64,000 nucleotides of DNA from Pagrus major. Lineage: Eukaryota > Chordata > Actinopteri > Spariformes > Sparidae. The position numbers and the translations under genes were made by a program. Under the pieces are notes generated by a model. The model had not been told where the DNA came from. It worked only from the letters and a program-made list of their open reading frames with translations, and did not search any database. The DNA lies in NCBI RefSeq assembly GCF_040436345.1, contig NC_133218.1:4838484-4902483 (forward strand), written 5' to 3'. Position 1 is the stretch's first letter. The number at the start of each line of letters is the position of its first letter. Shown piece after piece: positions 13,701 to 24,770 of the stretch.

Positions 13701-15023
13701 CTCAATGTTAGCCTGTTTAAGAAGCTAAAACGGACGTTAGCCTCATAACTTCAAACTTCCCAGACCATGTATTAATGGGAATACAGTATATCTTCTCCTC
13801 CATGACATGATTAATGCCTCCGACTAAGCAAAGCTAAAATTGAAACCCTTTCTTTCCTTGTCCATAATAGCTAGCTTGTCAGTCACAAGTGAAGTGAGAC
13901 AGCTGTACTCATGGATAGAGGCAGCCAGGTTGTGTACATTCTAAACACAGATACAGGCGTGACAGGATGAGTGCTGATTGAAGAATAAAGTGAACAGTTC
14001 CAGTTAGGATTTCTTTAGAGAAGATACCAGGTCTGATACATGATACGACACAGCCAAAATTTTAGGATTTATTTTTGTATGATGTGTTATCTTTGAAACT
14101 TGGTGACACGGTGAAGACATTTTTCTGTTACGAGGCCCTTTAGGTATGTTTGTGTGTCCACTTTATGATGAGAGACTGTGTGTTCACTTATGTTTTCTGT
14201 GTGTGTGAACGTGGCAGGTGCGAATATGGGAGATCCCAGAGGGCGGTCTGAGGCGCAACATGACGGAGGCGGTGCTGGAGCTGTACGGCCACAGCAGACG
14301 GGTGGGTCTGATCGAGTGGCACCCCACCAGCAGCGGCATTCTCTTCAGCGCTGGCTACGACTACAAGGTACCATCACATCAGTAACTCCAAACACAACAA
14401 GCAGGAATCAACACAGTTTATCACTGAGTATCAATGATTAACGAACGTTAAATAGCAAAGAAAAACAAAGTCAGATTCCATTCACAAGCTCACAACATAA
14501 CAACATCACTGGTTCAAGCACTGCAGTCATCTAACACCTCCACCCGAACAATCCTCCCCTGACTGTATCAGATTCTGATCTGGAACCTTGAGATCGGCGA
14601 GCCGGTGAAAATGATCGACTGCCACACTGACGTCATCCTCAGCATGACCTTCAACACAGACGGCAGCCTGCTGGCCACCAGCTGCAAAGACAAGAAGCTG
14701 CGTGTGATTGAGCCGCGCTCCGGGGTAGTCCTGCAGGTGAGAGGGAGGAGGGTGGTGTTTTTATGGGAGTGTGCATGTACATAGAGGGTATCATACTATC
14801 ATACTTTTTTTATGCGCTTTATCACATTTGAATAATATAAAAAGATCATACCACAGGAATTTAAAAATATAGTGTAGTGACAAAATGTATCTGTGCATTT
14901 AACCTCACATATTATCATTACCTTGCACTATTTACTTTACATATTGACTTTTGACCTCACGTTTTATTACTCACTTAAGCACTATATCTGTGCAAGTTAC
15001 TTTAACATGGGGTGAGCAGTGAC

Positions 15024-15098
<75 letters not shown>

Positions 15099-16171
15099 AA
15101 ACTGTGTGGGCACAATAACATTGTGTTTAGCCATCTGGTCTTTGTCTCTGAACCTCCCTCTTTGAATTAATATCTTTGTTGTCTATAAACTGAAGTATGT
15201 GGACACTTTTAGTCAGGACCCCAATTAAGGGAAATGTTAATGAAACAGCGTATAATGATATTTTAAGCAGTTGTGTACTTCGATGTTTTACATAAAATTT
15301 GGGGAAGGCACAGTGCTTTTGCAATGTGACAATGCCTCCAAGTTTGGTGTGGAAGAACTCGCCTGCACTGAGCCTTGACCTCAGTTCCATCACACATTTG
15401 GGATGAACTGGATCATCGACAGCGAGCCAGACCTTAATGGCCAACATCAGTACCCGACCTCTGCTGTTAAATAAAACTAAAAAATGCTACAGCTGGTTCC
15501 AACCATTTTTCAGCCACTTAATTAACATTTGGCCTTGATGGTCTTGCTGCCTGATCACCATGAAATGGTCTCTGATTAGACGCATGTGCCGAACCCCTGC
15601 TGCACCAAGTGGAGGTGATCAAAGCCAGACAGCAGGAGGAAGAGAAAAAGGGAAAAATCATGAAAATGTTTTGTACCTGAAATACAATTTAACTTCAGAA
15701 GATTCCAACAGAGCTTTAGTTTGTCTTTAAAAATATGTTTGGTGGTTTGCAAAGCTTGTAGACTGGATGAATTATTAAAATCTTCATGCCATTAAAACAT
15801 TCACAGTATTCCCATTATGGAGCCTATACCATCTGGGTTGTCGCCTGCTCAAATAATAATCATAAAAATGCATTTTAAGTGTTCCTATGCACTAATCTTT
15901 AACCTCCAGTTGACAAAAATTTAGCTCAATGAAAGTTGTCACATCCTTTCTTTGTTTTATAAGTCACAAAAGTGATTACTTGCTGTCTTTGTTTCACCAG
16001 CAAGCCAGTTGTAAGAACCACCGTGTGAACCGAGTGGTGTTCCTGGGCAACATGAAGCGACTGCTCACCACAGGGGTTTCTCGCTGGAACACCCGGCAGA
16101 TCGCTCTCTGGGATCAGGTTAGACGACACCGCCATATGGCTCATGCCTGTAATGCCTGAGTGGGTGGAGCT

Positions 16172-16258
<87 letters not shown>

Positions 16259-19200
16259 CTGTGTGTTAATTCCCTGTGTGTGTTGCTCTTCCCAGGAGGA
16301 TTTGTCTATGCCAATTGTGGAGGAGGACATAGACGGCCTCTCGGGACTGTTGTTTCCCTTCTATGATGCTGACACACACATGTTGTACCTGGCAGGAAAG
16401 GTAATGGGTCACAACAAGGAAATAATTGTTATTATGACTGTATATATGACTTATTATTCTCAGAGTTACCAAATTTAGACACATATTTAACTCATTTTGG
16501 TATATTTTTCTATCATACAGTCTCGAGAATGAACACAACTGTGTAGTACATTGAGGTTTTCATTGTTATGAATAATAATAAAACAAATAAAAATGATAGT
16601 GTAGTGTACACAGGTGTGTAGGAGAGGTACAGGCAGAAACTCCACACACTGTTCTGGAGAAAATGTAATAAAACATCTTGCTCACAGTCTAAGAGAGACA
16701 ATAACATTGTGGTATATCTGATATTGCTCTGCTGGTGTTGCTCCTACAACATTATGATTAATGTTGTTCCAGGACCACCATTGCAACTGACCAATCGTGC
16801 TGTTGCGATGTCATATTGTTAAAACTCATGTTGGTGATATGTTATGTTGCTCCAGGACTGTCATTTCAACTTAGGAGAAACCAATGAAGCTTAAATTTGG
16901 AGCAAGCTATTGTGGTTGAATGGGTTAAAAACTGGACTCTCATCTAGGAGATGAGTGATCATGTCCCATTTAGAGCATATTATTATACTGATCACTTATT
17001 GTTTTTACACTAAACCCACTTATCATCTTCAGTTTATTTTCAGTGTTCTGTCACAGTTTGGTTTAGGCAACAAAAATACTTGGTTAGGTTCAGAAAAACA
17101 TGGTTGGGTTAAAATGGACCCTTTCACAATGTTAAGCACGTATTTGAAAGGATAACTTGTCCCATGTGTGTATTTTTTTCTTTCTTTCTTTTCCCCAAGT
17201 CACAAGTAGACAAGTCCCAGTAGACCACACACACACACACAACTTCAAACGGTGTAATCTCATTATCTCAGTGTGCAGTGGTGTAAATATTCTCGTAAGT
17301 GTGCAATAGTGTTATATTTTTGGAGTTTTTGTTACTTATTTATATTGTTTCTACTGCTTTTTACTTATATTTATAGATATTTTTTACTTATTCATTGCTA
17401 CTGTTTTAATTGATGCTATTTATTTTTGCTATCCCCTTGCTGCTATAATATTACAAATTTCCCCGTTGTGGGAATAATAAAGGATTATCTTATCTTATCT
17501 TATCTTATTTAAAGCTACGGCATTACAGAATCATGATTGATCAGTTACAATGATTCTCCAGGAACAACACCAACACAGTGATATCAGATTGTTCCTCACA
17601 GGGTTGTAGGCAGTCAGCACAGATTTAGAGCGGCAAATACCTCACAAAGTTATAAGCTTTACAAAGGTAAATATGTCCTTTTTGTAGCCATAAGAGCATG
17701 CATGCATATACATAATTTGCAGTGACAAATGAATAAGAGAACTGAACTGGGATTGAAAATCTTTTTTAAATTCGGCCATTTTGCATCCTTATAACTAAAA
17801 ATCTAGAGAAGTAGGAAGTGCCTCATAAATGAACAGAACAAACAGATCAAAGTAATATACTAATAATATATATAATTATTATATAATATATAATCACTAA
17901 AATGATTGACTGAAATATATGTCTGTAATGACTGCAACTGACTGAATGCACACAGCACACAGCACTTTACCATGAAGCACAGAGCACTTTGACTGTGACG
18001 GTCACTGAAAATACTGACTATAGCACTTTATATGATTTTATGTTGTTGATATTCTGTTTGTCCTTTTTAATGATGCTGCTCTTCATGCCTTTTAAATTGC
18101 CCCTCGGGGACAAATAAAGTGTTTTGAATTGAATTGAATTGAATTGAATTAAATTGTTCTTTGTAAATGAGAACAGTTTGCTGAATGTCTTTAAAAAATG
18201 TAAGATTTCAGATATCTGTTACTTTGAAGATGCAAAGTCACACATTTCCCCACATGTTACTGCATTGGCATGTTTAAAACAGCAAAATACTCTGAGAAGT
18301 GCTGTAAGGTTTTAGATTATTAAAATGCCTTTTGAACTGGTTAGATGGTCGCTCAACAAAAGATACATTTGTACTTTCCTCATCTTCAATACCCTCCGTT
18401 ACTTTGAACTTCAGTAATTTGAAGATTGTGGGTAAAACATTTAAAGCAGCAAAATCTAAGTCAGCACAGTCAGCACGAAATAAGATGACAGATGACATCC
18501 TGTCTGTGATGTAATGGCCACAATCTGGTGTCCTAACAGGGGGACGGCAACATCCGTTACTTTGAGATTACAACAGAGAAGCCGTACTTACAATACCTGA
18601 TGGAGTACCGGTCCCCGGCGCCACAGAAAGGACTAGGTAAGTCATTTGTCGACTAGTAACGTATGATCTCTCCCGCTTAGAGCAGAAAGAGAGATCCTCA
18701 CCTCTTCATTTGCATCCTTTAGAGATGGGGTCTCAATATTGCTCTAATTAGTGTTGCATGGCTGAAAGGATCAAAGAGCCATATGATTCTAAATATTCCC
18801 TAATTACAGTTTTATGAGCTTCTCTAACTGGTCATATTGCAGCAGGTTGATGTGACTACGGTTAGCTATGAATTCTGGGAAGTCATTTCAAGTTGTCACC
18901 ACACGCCTCTGTTCTCATCTGCAGGTGTGATGCCAAAGCACGGGCTGGATGTGGGAGCTTGTGAGGTGTTCCGCTTCTACAAACTCGTCACCTTGAAGGG
19001 TTTGATTGAGCCAATTTCGATGATTGTGCCAAGAAGGGTGAGTAAGTGAATGAAATAGTGTAATTAACTCATTTGATTCTCTGATTAAGAATCGTTTCAA
19101 ACCCAAGCAGAGCTGTTTGAGACAAAGAAATCTAGTTTTAGACAGTGCATTATAACCCTTTTTCCTCTAAATATTAGATAATCAACTATGTCAGATCTAA

Positions 19201-21450
19201 TCAATAATATGAGAATGTATGTGGTGTTTCCTGGTTCACAGTCAGACACCTACCAGGAGGACATCTACCCCATGACAGCAGGAACAGAACCTGCACTGTC
19301 CGCCAGTGAATGGCTGAGCGGCAATAACAGAGGTAAACAACTCTTGGATTGGTTTATACTGCTTTAAAGGTTTGAGACAACATTTTAACAGAAGCACCCG
19401 TTCTATTTTTCCCAATTATGAAGCACGTTTTCAATTTAATTTTTCGATTAATTGATTAGTTGTTTGGTCTATAAAAGGTCAGAAAATTGTGAAAGATGTC
19501 GATCAGTGTATCCCCAAAGGCCAAGATGACGTCCGCAAATATTTACTGTCATAGAGGAGGAAAGAGAACAGAAAACATTCACATTTAAGAAGCTGGACTT
19601 GGAGAATTTGGACTTCTTTTTTCCCTTAAAAAATGACTCAAACTGTTAAACTGAATTTCAAGTAGTTACGAGTCATTCGATAGCCAAAAACTGATCTATC
19701 AACTCCTGTTGCAATCCCTGTGTCTTTCTTTTTTGTTTTGTTCTTCGTTGCCAACTCTCTCACACAATCTCACCGAACATATGGCTTCTATTGTCACCAA
19801 CATTGTGCAGACTCCCACAGATACTCACTTTTAATCAAGATCATACAACTTGAACCAGGCTCTAATTAGCATTTTCACTGGGTTTTTAAATAAAGCGTCA
19901 GCAGGAAGTGGTTTTTTTTGTTATCATCTCCATTCTTAATGGTCTGTCTGCTCTTACCATCAGTATATCTTATAACAAAGGCGGACAAAGAGAGCGTTAC
20001 CTTCTCTGATGTGGAAATAATTTCATGTTCATCAAACATTCAAACACTAGAGACTCTAGTGTGAAGGCCAGTTTGTAGATGACCAGAAGACTTGCGCATA
20101 TGCATGTCCACAAGCTAAAAAGCTGTCCCAATTAAAGGAATTAGATACACCCAGTTGAAGACCAGTACGGAGCAATAATAGATTCCCTGTGGTGATCTGT
20201 GAAGGACTTAAGCCTCTTTGTGCTTTGTGTTGGTTTTCTCATGTTTAGGAGTGTTTTTGGTCCTTTGTGTAAAACAGACCCAGTCTTGATGTCCCTGAAG
20301 GACGGTTACCACCGGCCAAACCAGTTAGTGTTCAAGGCCCCAGTAAAGGAAAAGAAGAGTGTGGTCGTGAATGGGATTGACCTGCTGGAGAACGTACCAC
20401 CCAGGACAGAGAATGAGGTATGAGGAGGATTGAAGCTGGGAATCACTCTACACCGGGGGTCCTCAAAGCTTTGATGACTGAGGGATTTAGGGAGTCAGCA
20501 TGTGATTTAGGGAAGCACACACTGTTCTGTTTTCTGAAGTGCTGTGTCTTCTGAAATTTTGTTGTGTTTTGCCCCTCAGGGCCGTTGTTATTTTAAGATT
20601 TTTTTCACCACAATATGTTTGAATTCACTGGATTATTCACTTCATTTTGCAGCCGATTTTCAATCAAACAACCATCACAACCAGCTCCCACCACCTGATT
20701 AATGATTTCCAGACAGGCAAATTTATAGCTCTTGAACTGCACCCTAAAAAATGTTGTGCTTTTCATATATTACTCTGCCTTTTTGTTATGTATTTAAAAA
20801 ATACAAACTGCAAACTGGAGACAATTATCATTTTAGCTTCTCTGTGTTAATTATAAATTGGATGGGGGAGATATTTTGGTAGTATTGGGATCCAGATGCC
20901 ACATTATCTGGACTTTGTGGACTAGGTTAAAGTAGTCAGTTTATTACATGGAGAAAATGACAAACTAACAGACTAATTGAGCATAAGTGTAAAAGTAGCC
21001 CTGGAAAATGCCAGAAATGCCAAAATTATTTTGTTAAGCTAACCGACTAATTGAGTTCAATCTTGACCTTGAAAACAGTCTCACCTCAAGGTCCATTTAA
21101 TAGCTGCTCTAGAGCTTTTGATTATATCACAAATATGTTATTAAATATAATCATTTTAAACAGCAGGATAATTAATCCATACTTAAGGACTTCCTGTTGT
21201 GACCACAAAATGTTTTTCCATCTCTGCACATTTGACAAATTTCCTCCTCGCCTTTCGCACTTGCATGTTAAAGTGTTTTTGTTACATGCATGAGTTTCTG
21301 TTTTTCTCCACGTAGCTCCTGCGGATGTTCTTCCGGCAGCAGGATGAGCTGCGGCGGCTGAAGGAGGAGCTGACCACCAAGGACGTGCGAATACGCCAAC
21401 TGGAGCTGGAGCTCAACAACCTGAAGAACGTTAGCCCCAACAACGTCTGA
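4500..21450 (+). CDS. coro2b: coronin 2B, eleven coding exons
   Basis: Actin-binding WD-repeat protein of the type II coronins, which act at actin filaments, focal adhesions and neurites (family knowledge). Coding exons, all GT-AG: 4500-4700, 12495-12611, 14218-14367, 14572-14736, 16001-16117, 16296-16400, 18540-18636, 18925-19037, 19242-19332, 20278-20417 and 21316-21450. They join in frame to 476 aa, close to the mammalian short isoform. Residues 8-17 (RSSKFRNVYG) are the N-terminal coronin signature. Residues 80-300 form the beta-propeller blades, for example GHQGNVLDIKWNPF at about 80-93. Residues 316-432 are the coronin C-terminal extension, and 433-470 form a leucine-rich coiled coil (RQQDELRRLKEEL) for oligomerisation. 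Motifs KVANREHCFDGIPITKN and VVVNGIDLLENVPPRTENE match CORO2B, not CORO2A. The ATG lies directly after an acceptor AG, so an upstream exon may lengthen the N terminus. Whether this is an a or b teleost paralogue cannot be told. Confidence 0.96.
4770..5197 (+). pseudogene. dispersed repeat with decayed RecQ-like helicase fragment
   Basis: After one frameshift at about 4888 the plus strand reads LKEEQRTTLKDFLDGK, then LLLTGFDKS, then LVFQCTPLVVA. This resembles the start of a RecQ-type DNA helicase, where motif I is normally LLPTGFGKS; here the P and the first G of the GK pair are changed. A second diverged copy lies at 56874-57325, so this is an interspersed repeat, not an exon of coro2b. It cannot encode an active ATPase. 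Confidence 0.7.
9390..9630. repeat. LINE-related dispersed repeat, copy A
   Basis: Shares ordered text with 36896-37210: a lead-in of related sequence, CCTGAGAAATT, GCAATGTTAA, GAAAGTGAGA, CTTTATCCAGAT and CAAAAGTTAATGGGGTCT. The second copy continues into a tail (TGTAATCCTGGTGACAAAC) that I associate with fish non-LTR retrotransposon 3' ends. Confidence 0.65.
11040..11290 (-). repeat. LINE-tail-like repeat
   Basis: Starts TTTATTTGTATAGGGACAA-like and continues into A-rich text with repeated aatacaaacac words. This matches the look of a common fish LINE 3' tail. Ends and family are not determined. Confidence 0.4.
12495..12611 (+). CDS. coro2b: coro2b coding exon 2 (residues 68-106)
   Basis: Thirty-nine codons, SGRLESHYPKVCGHQGN to ASCSEDTS, flanked by tttcag and gtaagt, phase 0 at both ends. 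This is the first clear WD repeat, with its GH start and the SCSEDTS strand. Confidence 0.96.
12612..14217 (+). other. coro2b intron after coding exon 2
   Basis: Contains a 29-bp minisatellite at 13561-13743; otherwise no recognisable feature. Confidence 0.8.
13561..13743 (+). repeat. 29-bp tandem repeat, 6.3 copies
   Basis: Copies start at 13561, 13590, 13619, 13648, 13677, 13706 and 13735, each opening TGTTAGCCTG (the last CGTTAGCCT) and containing GAAGCTAA. Spacing is exactly 29 bp. Copies four and five differ by a single base; the outer ones are more diverged. Confidence 0.95.
14218..14367 (+). CDS. coro2b: coro2b coding exon 3 (residues 107-156)
   Basis: Fifty codons starting VRIWEIPEGG, which completes the WD dipeptide region of the first blade, and ending LFSAGYDYK in the next blade. 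Acceptor gtggcag, donor gtacca. Confidence 0.96.
14572..14736 (+). CDS. coro2b: coro2b coding exon 4 (residues 157-211)
   Basis: Fifty-five codons, ILIWNLEIGEPVKMIDCHTD to EPRSGVVLQ, preceded by an intron of only 204 bp and followed by donor gtgaga. It contains the third WD blade (CHTDVILSMTFNTDGSLLA). Confidence 0.96.
15026..15096 (+). repeat. TG microsatellite
   Basis: About 35 uninterrupted TG units inside the 1264-bp coro2b intron 14737-16000. The rest of that intron has no recognised feature. Confidence 0.98.
16001..16117 (+). CDS. coro2b: coro2b coding exon 5 (residues 212-250)
   Basis: Thirty-nine codons, QASCKNHRVNRVVFLGNMKR to RQIALWDQ; acceptor tttcaccag, donor gttaga. Nearly identical to CORO2B across this propeller blade. 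The following intron is only 178 bp and half of it is a GT microsatellite. Confidence 0.96.
16173..16257 (+). repeat. GT microsatellite in a short coro2b intron
   Basis: About 42 uninterrupted GT units fill nearly half of the 178-bp intron 16118-16295. The tract ends 38 bp before the exon 16296-16400, so it sits about where the branch point and pyrimidine tract should lie. Confidence 0.98.
16296..16400 (+). CDS. coro2b: coro2b coding exon 6 (residues 251-285)
   Basis: Thirty-five codons, EDLSMPIVEEDIDGLSGLLF to MLYLAGK; acceptor cttcccag, donor gtaatg. Part of the last propeller blades. Confidence 0.96.
17280..17509 (+). repeat. LINE 3' tail with TTATC repeats
   Basis: Ends with CCCCGTTGTGGGAATAATAA, AGGATTATC, then four TTATC units. 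This is the classic 3' end of a fish non-LTR retrotransposon. Inverse-orientation relatives sit at 31765-31850 and 33160-33250, upstream of anp32a. Confidence 0.8.
18040..18155 (+). repeat. LINE tail with GAATT repeats
   Basis: CCCCTCGGGGACAAATAAAG is followed by about five GAATT units, a second type of non-LTR retrotransposon 3' end with a 5-bp tail repeat. Confidence 0.7.
18540..18636 (+). CDS. coro2b: coro2b coding exon 7 (residues 286-317 plus 1 nt)
   Basis: GDGNIRYFEITTEKPYLQYL to APQKGL, then one base of a split glycine codon. Acceptor cctaacag, donor gtaagt (phase 1). It closes the beta-propeller and enters the coronin C-terminal domain. Confidence 0.96.
18925..19037 (+). CDS. coro2b: coro2b coding exon 8 (residues 318-355)
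   Basis: Completes the split glycine, then VMPKHGLDVGACEVFRFYKL to IVPRR. Acceptor tctgcag, donor gtgagt. This highly conserved coronin segment packs the tail against the propeller. Confidence 0.96.
19242..19332 (+). CDS. coro2b: coro2b coding exon 9 (residues 356-385 plus 1 nt)
   Basis: SDTYQEDIYPMTAGTEPALS to SGNNR and one base of an Asp codon. Acceptor ttcacag, donor gtaaac (phase 1). Confidence 0.95.
19430..19705 (+). repeat. dispersed repeat, GATTAATTGATTAGTTG family
   Basis: Reads GATTAATTGATTAGTTG, then TCAGAAAATTGTGAAA, then CAAGATGACGTCC, then AGAGGAGGAAAGAGA and TTAAGAAGCTGGA. The same order of words recurs at 49945-50180, showing a dispersed family copy inside the coro2b intron 19333-20277. 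Confidence 0.8.
20278..20417 (+). CDS. coro2b: coro2b coding exon 10 (residues 386-432)
   Basis: Completes Asp386, then PVLMSLKDGYHRPNQLVFKA to PPRTENE. Acceptor aaaacag, donor gtatga. Holds the type II linker with the diagnostic KKSVVVNGIDLLENVP segment. Confidence 0.95.
21316..21450 (+). CDS. coro2b: coro2b last coding exon (residues 433-476, stop)
   Basis: LLRMFFRQQDELRRLKEELT to NVSPNNV, stop TGA at 21448-21450, acceptor cacgtag. It encodes the C-terminal heptad coiled coil that oligomerises coronins. Confidence 0.96.
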   Translation, partial: LLRMFFRQQDELRRLKEELTTKDVRIRQLELELNNLKNVSPNNV

Positions 21451-23525
21451 CCTCTGACCTCTCAGCCTCCTGGACTGGCAAAGCTGCTTCCTTTGCCCCC
21501 AATTCTGACCTCCAACAAGCTTCTGAGCCCTCCCACCCCTCTCTTTTGATATATCATAACTTCATTCCTGCTGCCCTGCATAGTGCACACGATAACATGA
21601 TAACTGTTGGATAATGTCTTAACTGGTGCAATTACTGGATTATTGTAATAATTAAAGAAATGATAAATAATGGAGGCAAGGCGGCGCTCATTGATCCCCA
21701 CCTTAACATGAAATCGATGAGAGGGAAGGTTTAAGATCCAATTAATTGAGGTATTATCTGTGTTTATACAACTTAATATTCCTGATCCAGCACACTCTCA
21801 AGTGTTAGGATCAGTTATATTGTATTTTCTGCCAGATTTCCTGTGTGTTTATTCACTATGCCTCCCCTCGTCATTCACATGGCAATACGTTGATCACCAT
21901 GCAAAGGAGCCCCCACACCCGTCCTCCTGTTACGACCAAACCATCATCCTGCGCTCACTTTTTGCTGAGGCAAAACTGGAGGATAAAAAGACTGCCACAC
22001 TGGCTCCTATTTCTCTTCCCTAAGGCCTTAGACCCTGCTGCAGACACAGATTGCAGCGAGCTGCAGCATCCTCTCAAAATGGCTGACGTGAAGTGGTTTT
22101 GCAACTGACAGACGAGACAAGCTTTTGCAGAAATGGATCATGTTTTCCCACAGAGCTGCTTTCCCCCTAGGTCCCCTCTCACTTACGAATGTTGTTGGCT
22201 GTAAATTTACTTCACAATACTGACATATAGCTACACAGTTGCAGTTGTTCTTCTCAAGGAATGTGGATAGTTCACTCACTGGAAGTATTTTCATTCTTCA
22301 TTTAAAACGGAGGGAAAGCAGCGGGGGAGACATGGATCCAGAGGTGGAGGACTTGCAAAACTACTCGAATATAGTCTCAAGGGAAGCTTTGCTGGCTGTT
22401 CTTGGTTTTTAGGGCTAATTTTGAGGATGGGAGGGTAATGTATATTTGCTTCTATTTATTTGTCACATTTGACCTTTTTAGCTAATAACATGTATATTTG
22501 TTAATCCCTTTGTTTTTGTACGATGTGGCTGCGCAAGTTAATGATTGTGATGCTTGATAGATTTTTGCTGAATGTTTCTGGTTGAAATGGTACAAGATGT
22601 GTGTGACACTGTACCTTCAACGGTATTAGTTCTTCGACTCCAACAACATAACTTCACATAAGTTATAGAATTGTATTCTTGACTCTTCCTAACAGTGCAG
22701 AAAACTGTAATAATAACCATCCTTTTACATTTAAACTAAGTATATCACTATTACTGAACTGTGTTTACCTGTAGATGTGTGATTTTGCTCTAGAGACTCC
22801 GGTTCATCTACATCTCCTTCTGCACTTGTACCATCAACAGACTTTAGGCTCGATTACAGTTTAAATGCCTCTGTTTTACCAATTAACTGTATTCTTGCCT
22901 GCAGACTGAAGTTTAAGAGAAAAGGACACTGGATTAACATTTGATTGTGCCACCCAGGTTCAAGCAGTTACCAAAAAGATGCTGCTAAACATGCCATGTG
23001 TCTTTAATCCAGGTTCAGTCAAATTCAGCCAGTTCTTAGCACTGTTTCTGCTCTTTATGGTCACTGAAGAGGAAAAGATGAATTGGCTGCTGGTAGAGCA
23101 TGAATGGATTTGATGCCCAAAGGAAGTAGAACATAAGTTAAGGATTGAAGGACACAAGTCTCACATCATGGGGGGGTAAAGGCTCTTAAGCTTTTGAGCT
23201 TCAGTTAAAACAATCAGAATAAAAACCCTTTGAAAGTAGACTTGAACCAATGACACAGTCATGGTAAACGTGTGTGTGTGTTTTGCAGGAGAAATTAAAA
23301 GGCTACAGTGAAAGTAGACAGTGGGAAAAGGATCTACCAGAGACAAATCAGCTTCAGAGGACAAACGGGTGAAGTTGCAGTTGGAGTAATGGCGTGTCAG
23401 GGCTTCTTATGTACAGTAGGTGTAGTGAGGACTTAAATCCACCACTTAACTGTTCATTCATGGGAGGGAGGATTTGCAGGACAGAAAAGCTTTCATTCTT
23501 TTTTAAGATACACATTTTTCCTCTT
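21451..23525 (+). other. coro2b 3' flank, probably including its 3' UTR
   Basis: Follows the coro2b stop. Possible poly(A) signals include ATTAAA near 21652 and AATAAA at 23646-23651 (inside a repeat). The true transcript end cannot be fixed. No coding exon seen. Confidence 0.5.
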
Positions 23526-23529
23526 ACCT

Positions 23530-24081
23530 GTAGTGCTATTTATCGATCTAGTTTTGCTGTGACTTGCCAACTTTTGGAGATATTGGCGAAAGTAATGGAA
23601 CTACATGGCACTCAGCTCGTGATGTTCCAAGCACCAGAAACAAAAAATAAATTTAAAAAACTGAACAGCAGTGTCTCTTTCCGGAAATCATGACCCTGTC
23701 ACTCAAGATAATCCACAGTGCTTGTTGTGAGCAGTTTCATGTAGGAACTATTTTAAGTATCACTGTGCCAAAGAAGCACGCATCCACTCATTGTGACAGA
23801 GTAATGTAAACATTAATGTCCACCTCCTCGGCTGAGCTGTAACATTAGCTAGCCTCTTATCCAGTTAGTAGATGCACGCTTCCTTCTGCACAGTGATACA
23901 GTGGATTATCTTGAGTGGCGGGGTCATGATTTCTTGAAAGAGACATTTGCTGCCCAATTTTTTAAATGCATCATTTTGGCTTTTTGAGCACCACAAGCTG
24001 AGCGCCATCTGAGTTCCATTATATCTGAAAGAAAACATCACCAAAACAATGGTGATTTATAAATATAAATAGCACTACAGA
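23530..24081. mobile_element. foldback-type inverted-repeat element
   Basis: Outer ends are inverted (TGTAGTGCTATTTAT left, ATAAATAGCACTACA right). Inner arms also pair, for example TCAAGATAATCCACAGTG on the left against CAGTGGATTATCTTGAG on the right, and a GGAACTACATGG-type segment against GAGTTCCATT. Nearly the whole 550 bp folds back on itself. Non-autonomous, no ORF. Confidence 0.75.
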
Positions 24082-24100
24082 TGTTATAGTTTATGTTTAT

Positions 24101-24453
24101 GGAGGGCTGAAACTGCCAAAATCTGAAATAAATGTATTTCTGCTTCAGAAGTCAGTGGCCCTTTAAATTTGCATGATGAAGCAGATATTGATAAAGAAAT
24201 GTAAAAATAAAATAAATTAATAAATAAATACATTTTTAAAGAATTAAGAAAATTCATAAATAAGAGAAAATTAAGTGGTTAATAGTTGAATTAATACAAA
24301 GGCAAATTAAAGCAGAAATATCAATTTATATCACATTTTATTATAAATAATGCCTAAATTTAATGTCAATATCATTTTTGTAGCATTTAATGGCATATTG
24401 ATTAATTGAGCTATTTATATATTTATTTTTGATTTTGACAGTTTCAGTCCTCC
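24101..24453. mobile_element. MITE with 23-bp inverted ends
   Basis: Left end GGAGGGCTGAAACTGCCAAA pairs with right end TTTTGACAGTTTCAGTCCTCC-type sequence; the interior is AT-rich. It lies 20 bp from the foldback at 23530-24081, in the gap between the two convergent genes. Confidence 0.8.
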
Positions 24454-24764
24454 ATGAAATGTCCTTTAACAATGACTGAAACGCTCCTCTACATTGATAA
24501 CCTTTTTGAGAAACAAGTAAAACCCCATCTTTACTGAGCTTAGTTTGGTCTTAGGTAGTGCTGTAGGTCTTGTTCATTATAGAGTTAACAGTATCTCACC
24601 TGTCTGCTGTGAAAAATAAATCCTTGTTCAGCTTTCCATGTAGAGAAACAAAATGATCATACCTGATGACTTCAAACTGGAGCTTTTCTGTATATACACT
24701 TTACCATTTGACTTGACTGTCGTACAAGGACCACAACGCAACAAAACACATATATAAAAAGGGA

Positions 24765-24770
24765 TTTATT
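24765..24770 (-). terminator. anp32a: probable anp32a poly(A) signal
   Basis: AATAAA on the minus strand (tttatt on plus), about 1.17 kb beyond the anp32a stop. Other minus-strand hexamers may exist; this one is the best placed. Confidence 0.5.

Larger units (their letters stand above)
16401..18539 (+). other. coro2b intron after coding exon 6
   Basis: Carries two LINE-tail fragments (17280-17509 and 18040-18155). Otherwise AT-rich, with no further recognisable feature. Confidence 0.8.

Noticed and set aside
13561..13743. CRISPR-like array
   Set aside because: The 29-bp units abut one another with no unique spacers, inside a vertebrate intron.
15926..16478. Open frames with long His-Thr or Cys-Val repeats on either strand
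   Set aside because: They are translations of the GT microsatellite and intron flanking real coro2b exons.
20199..20277. In-frame hydrophobic leader (MKDLSLFVLCVGFLMF) before coro2b exon 10, like a signal peptide
   Set aside because: It is read-through of the intron; the acceptor at 20275-20277 and continuity with exon 9 give the correct coronin sequence.
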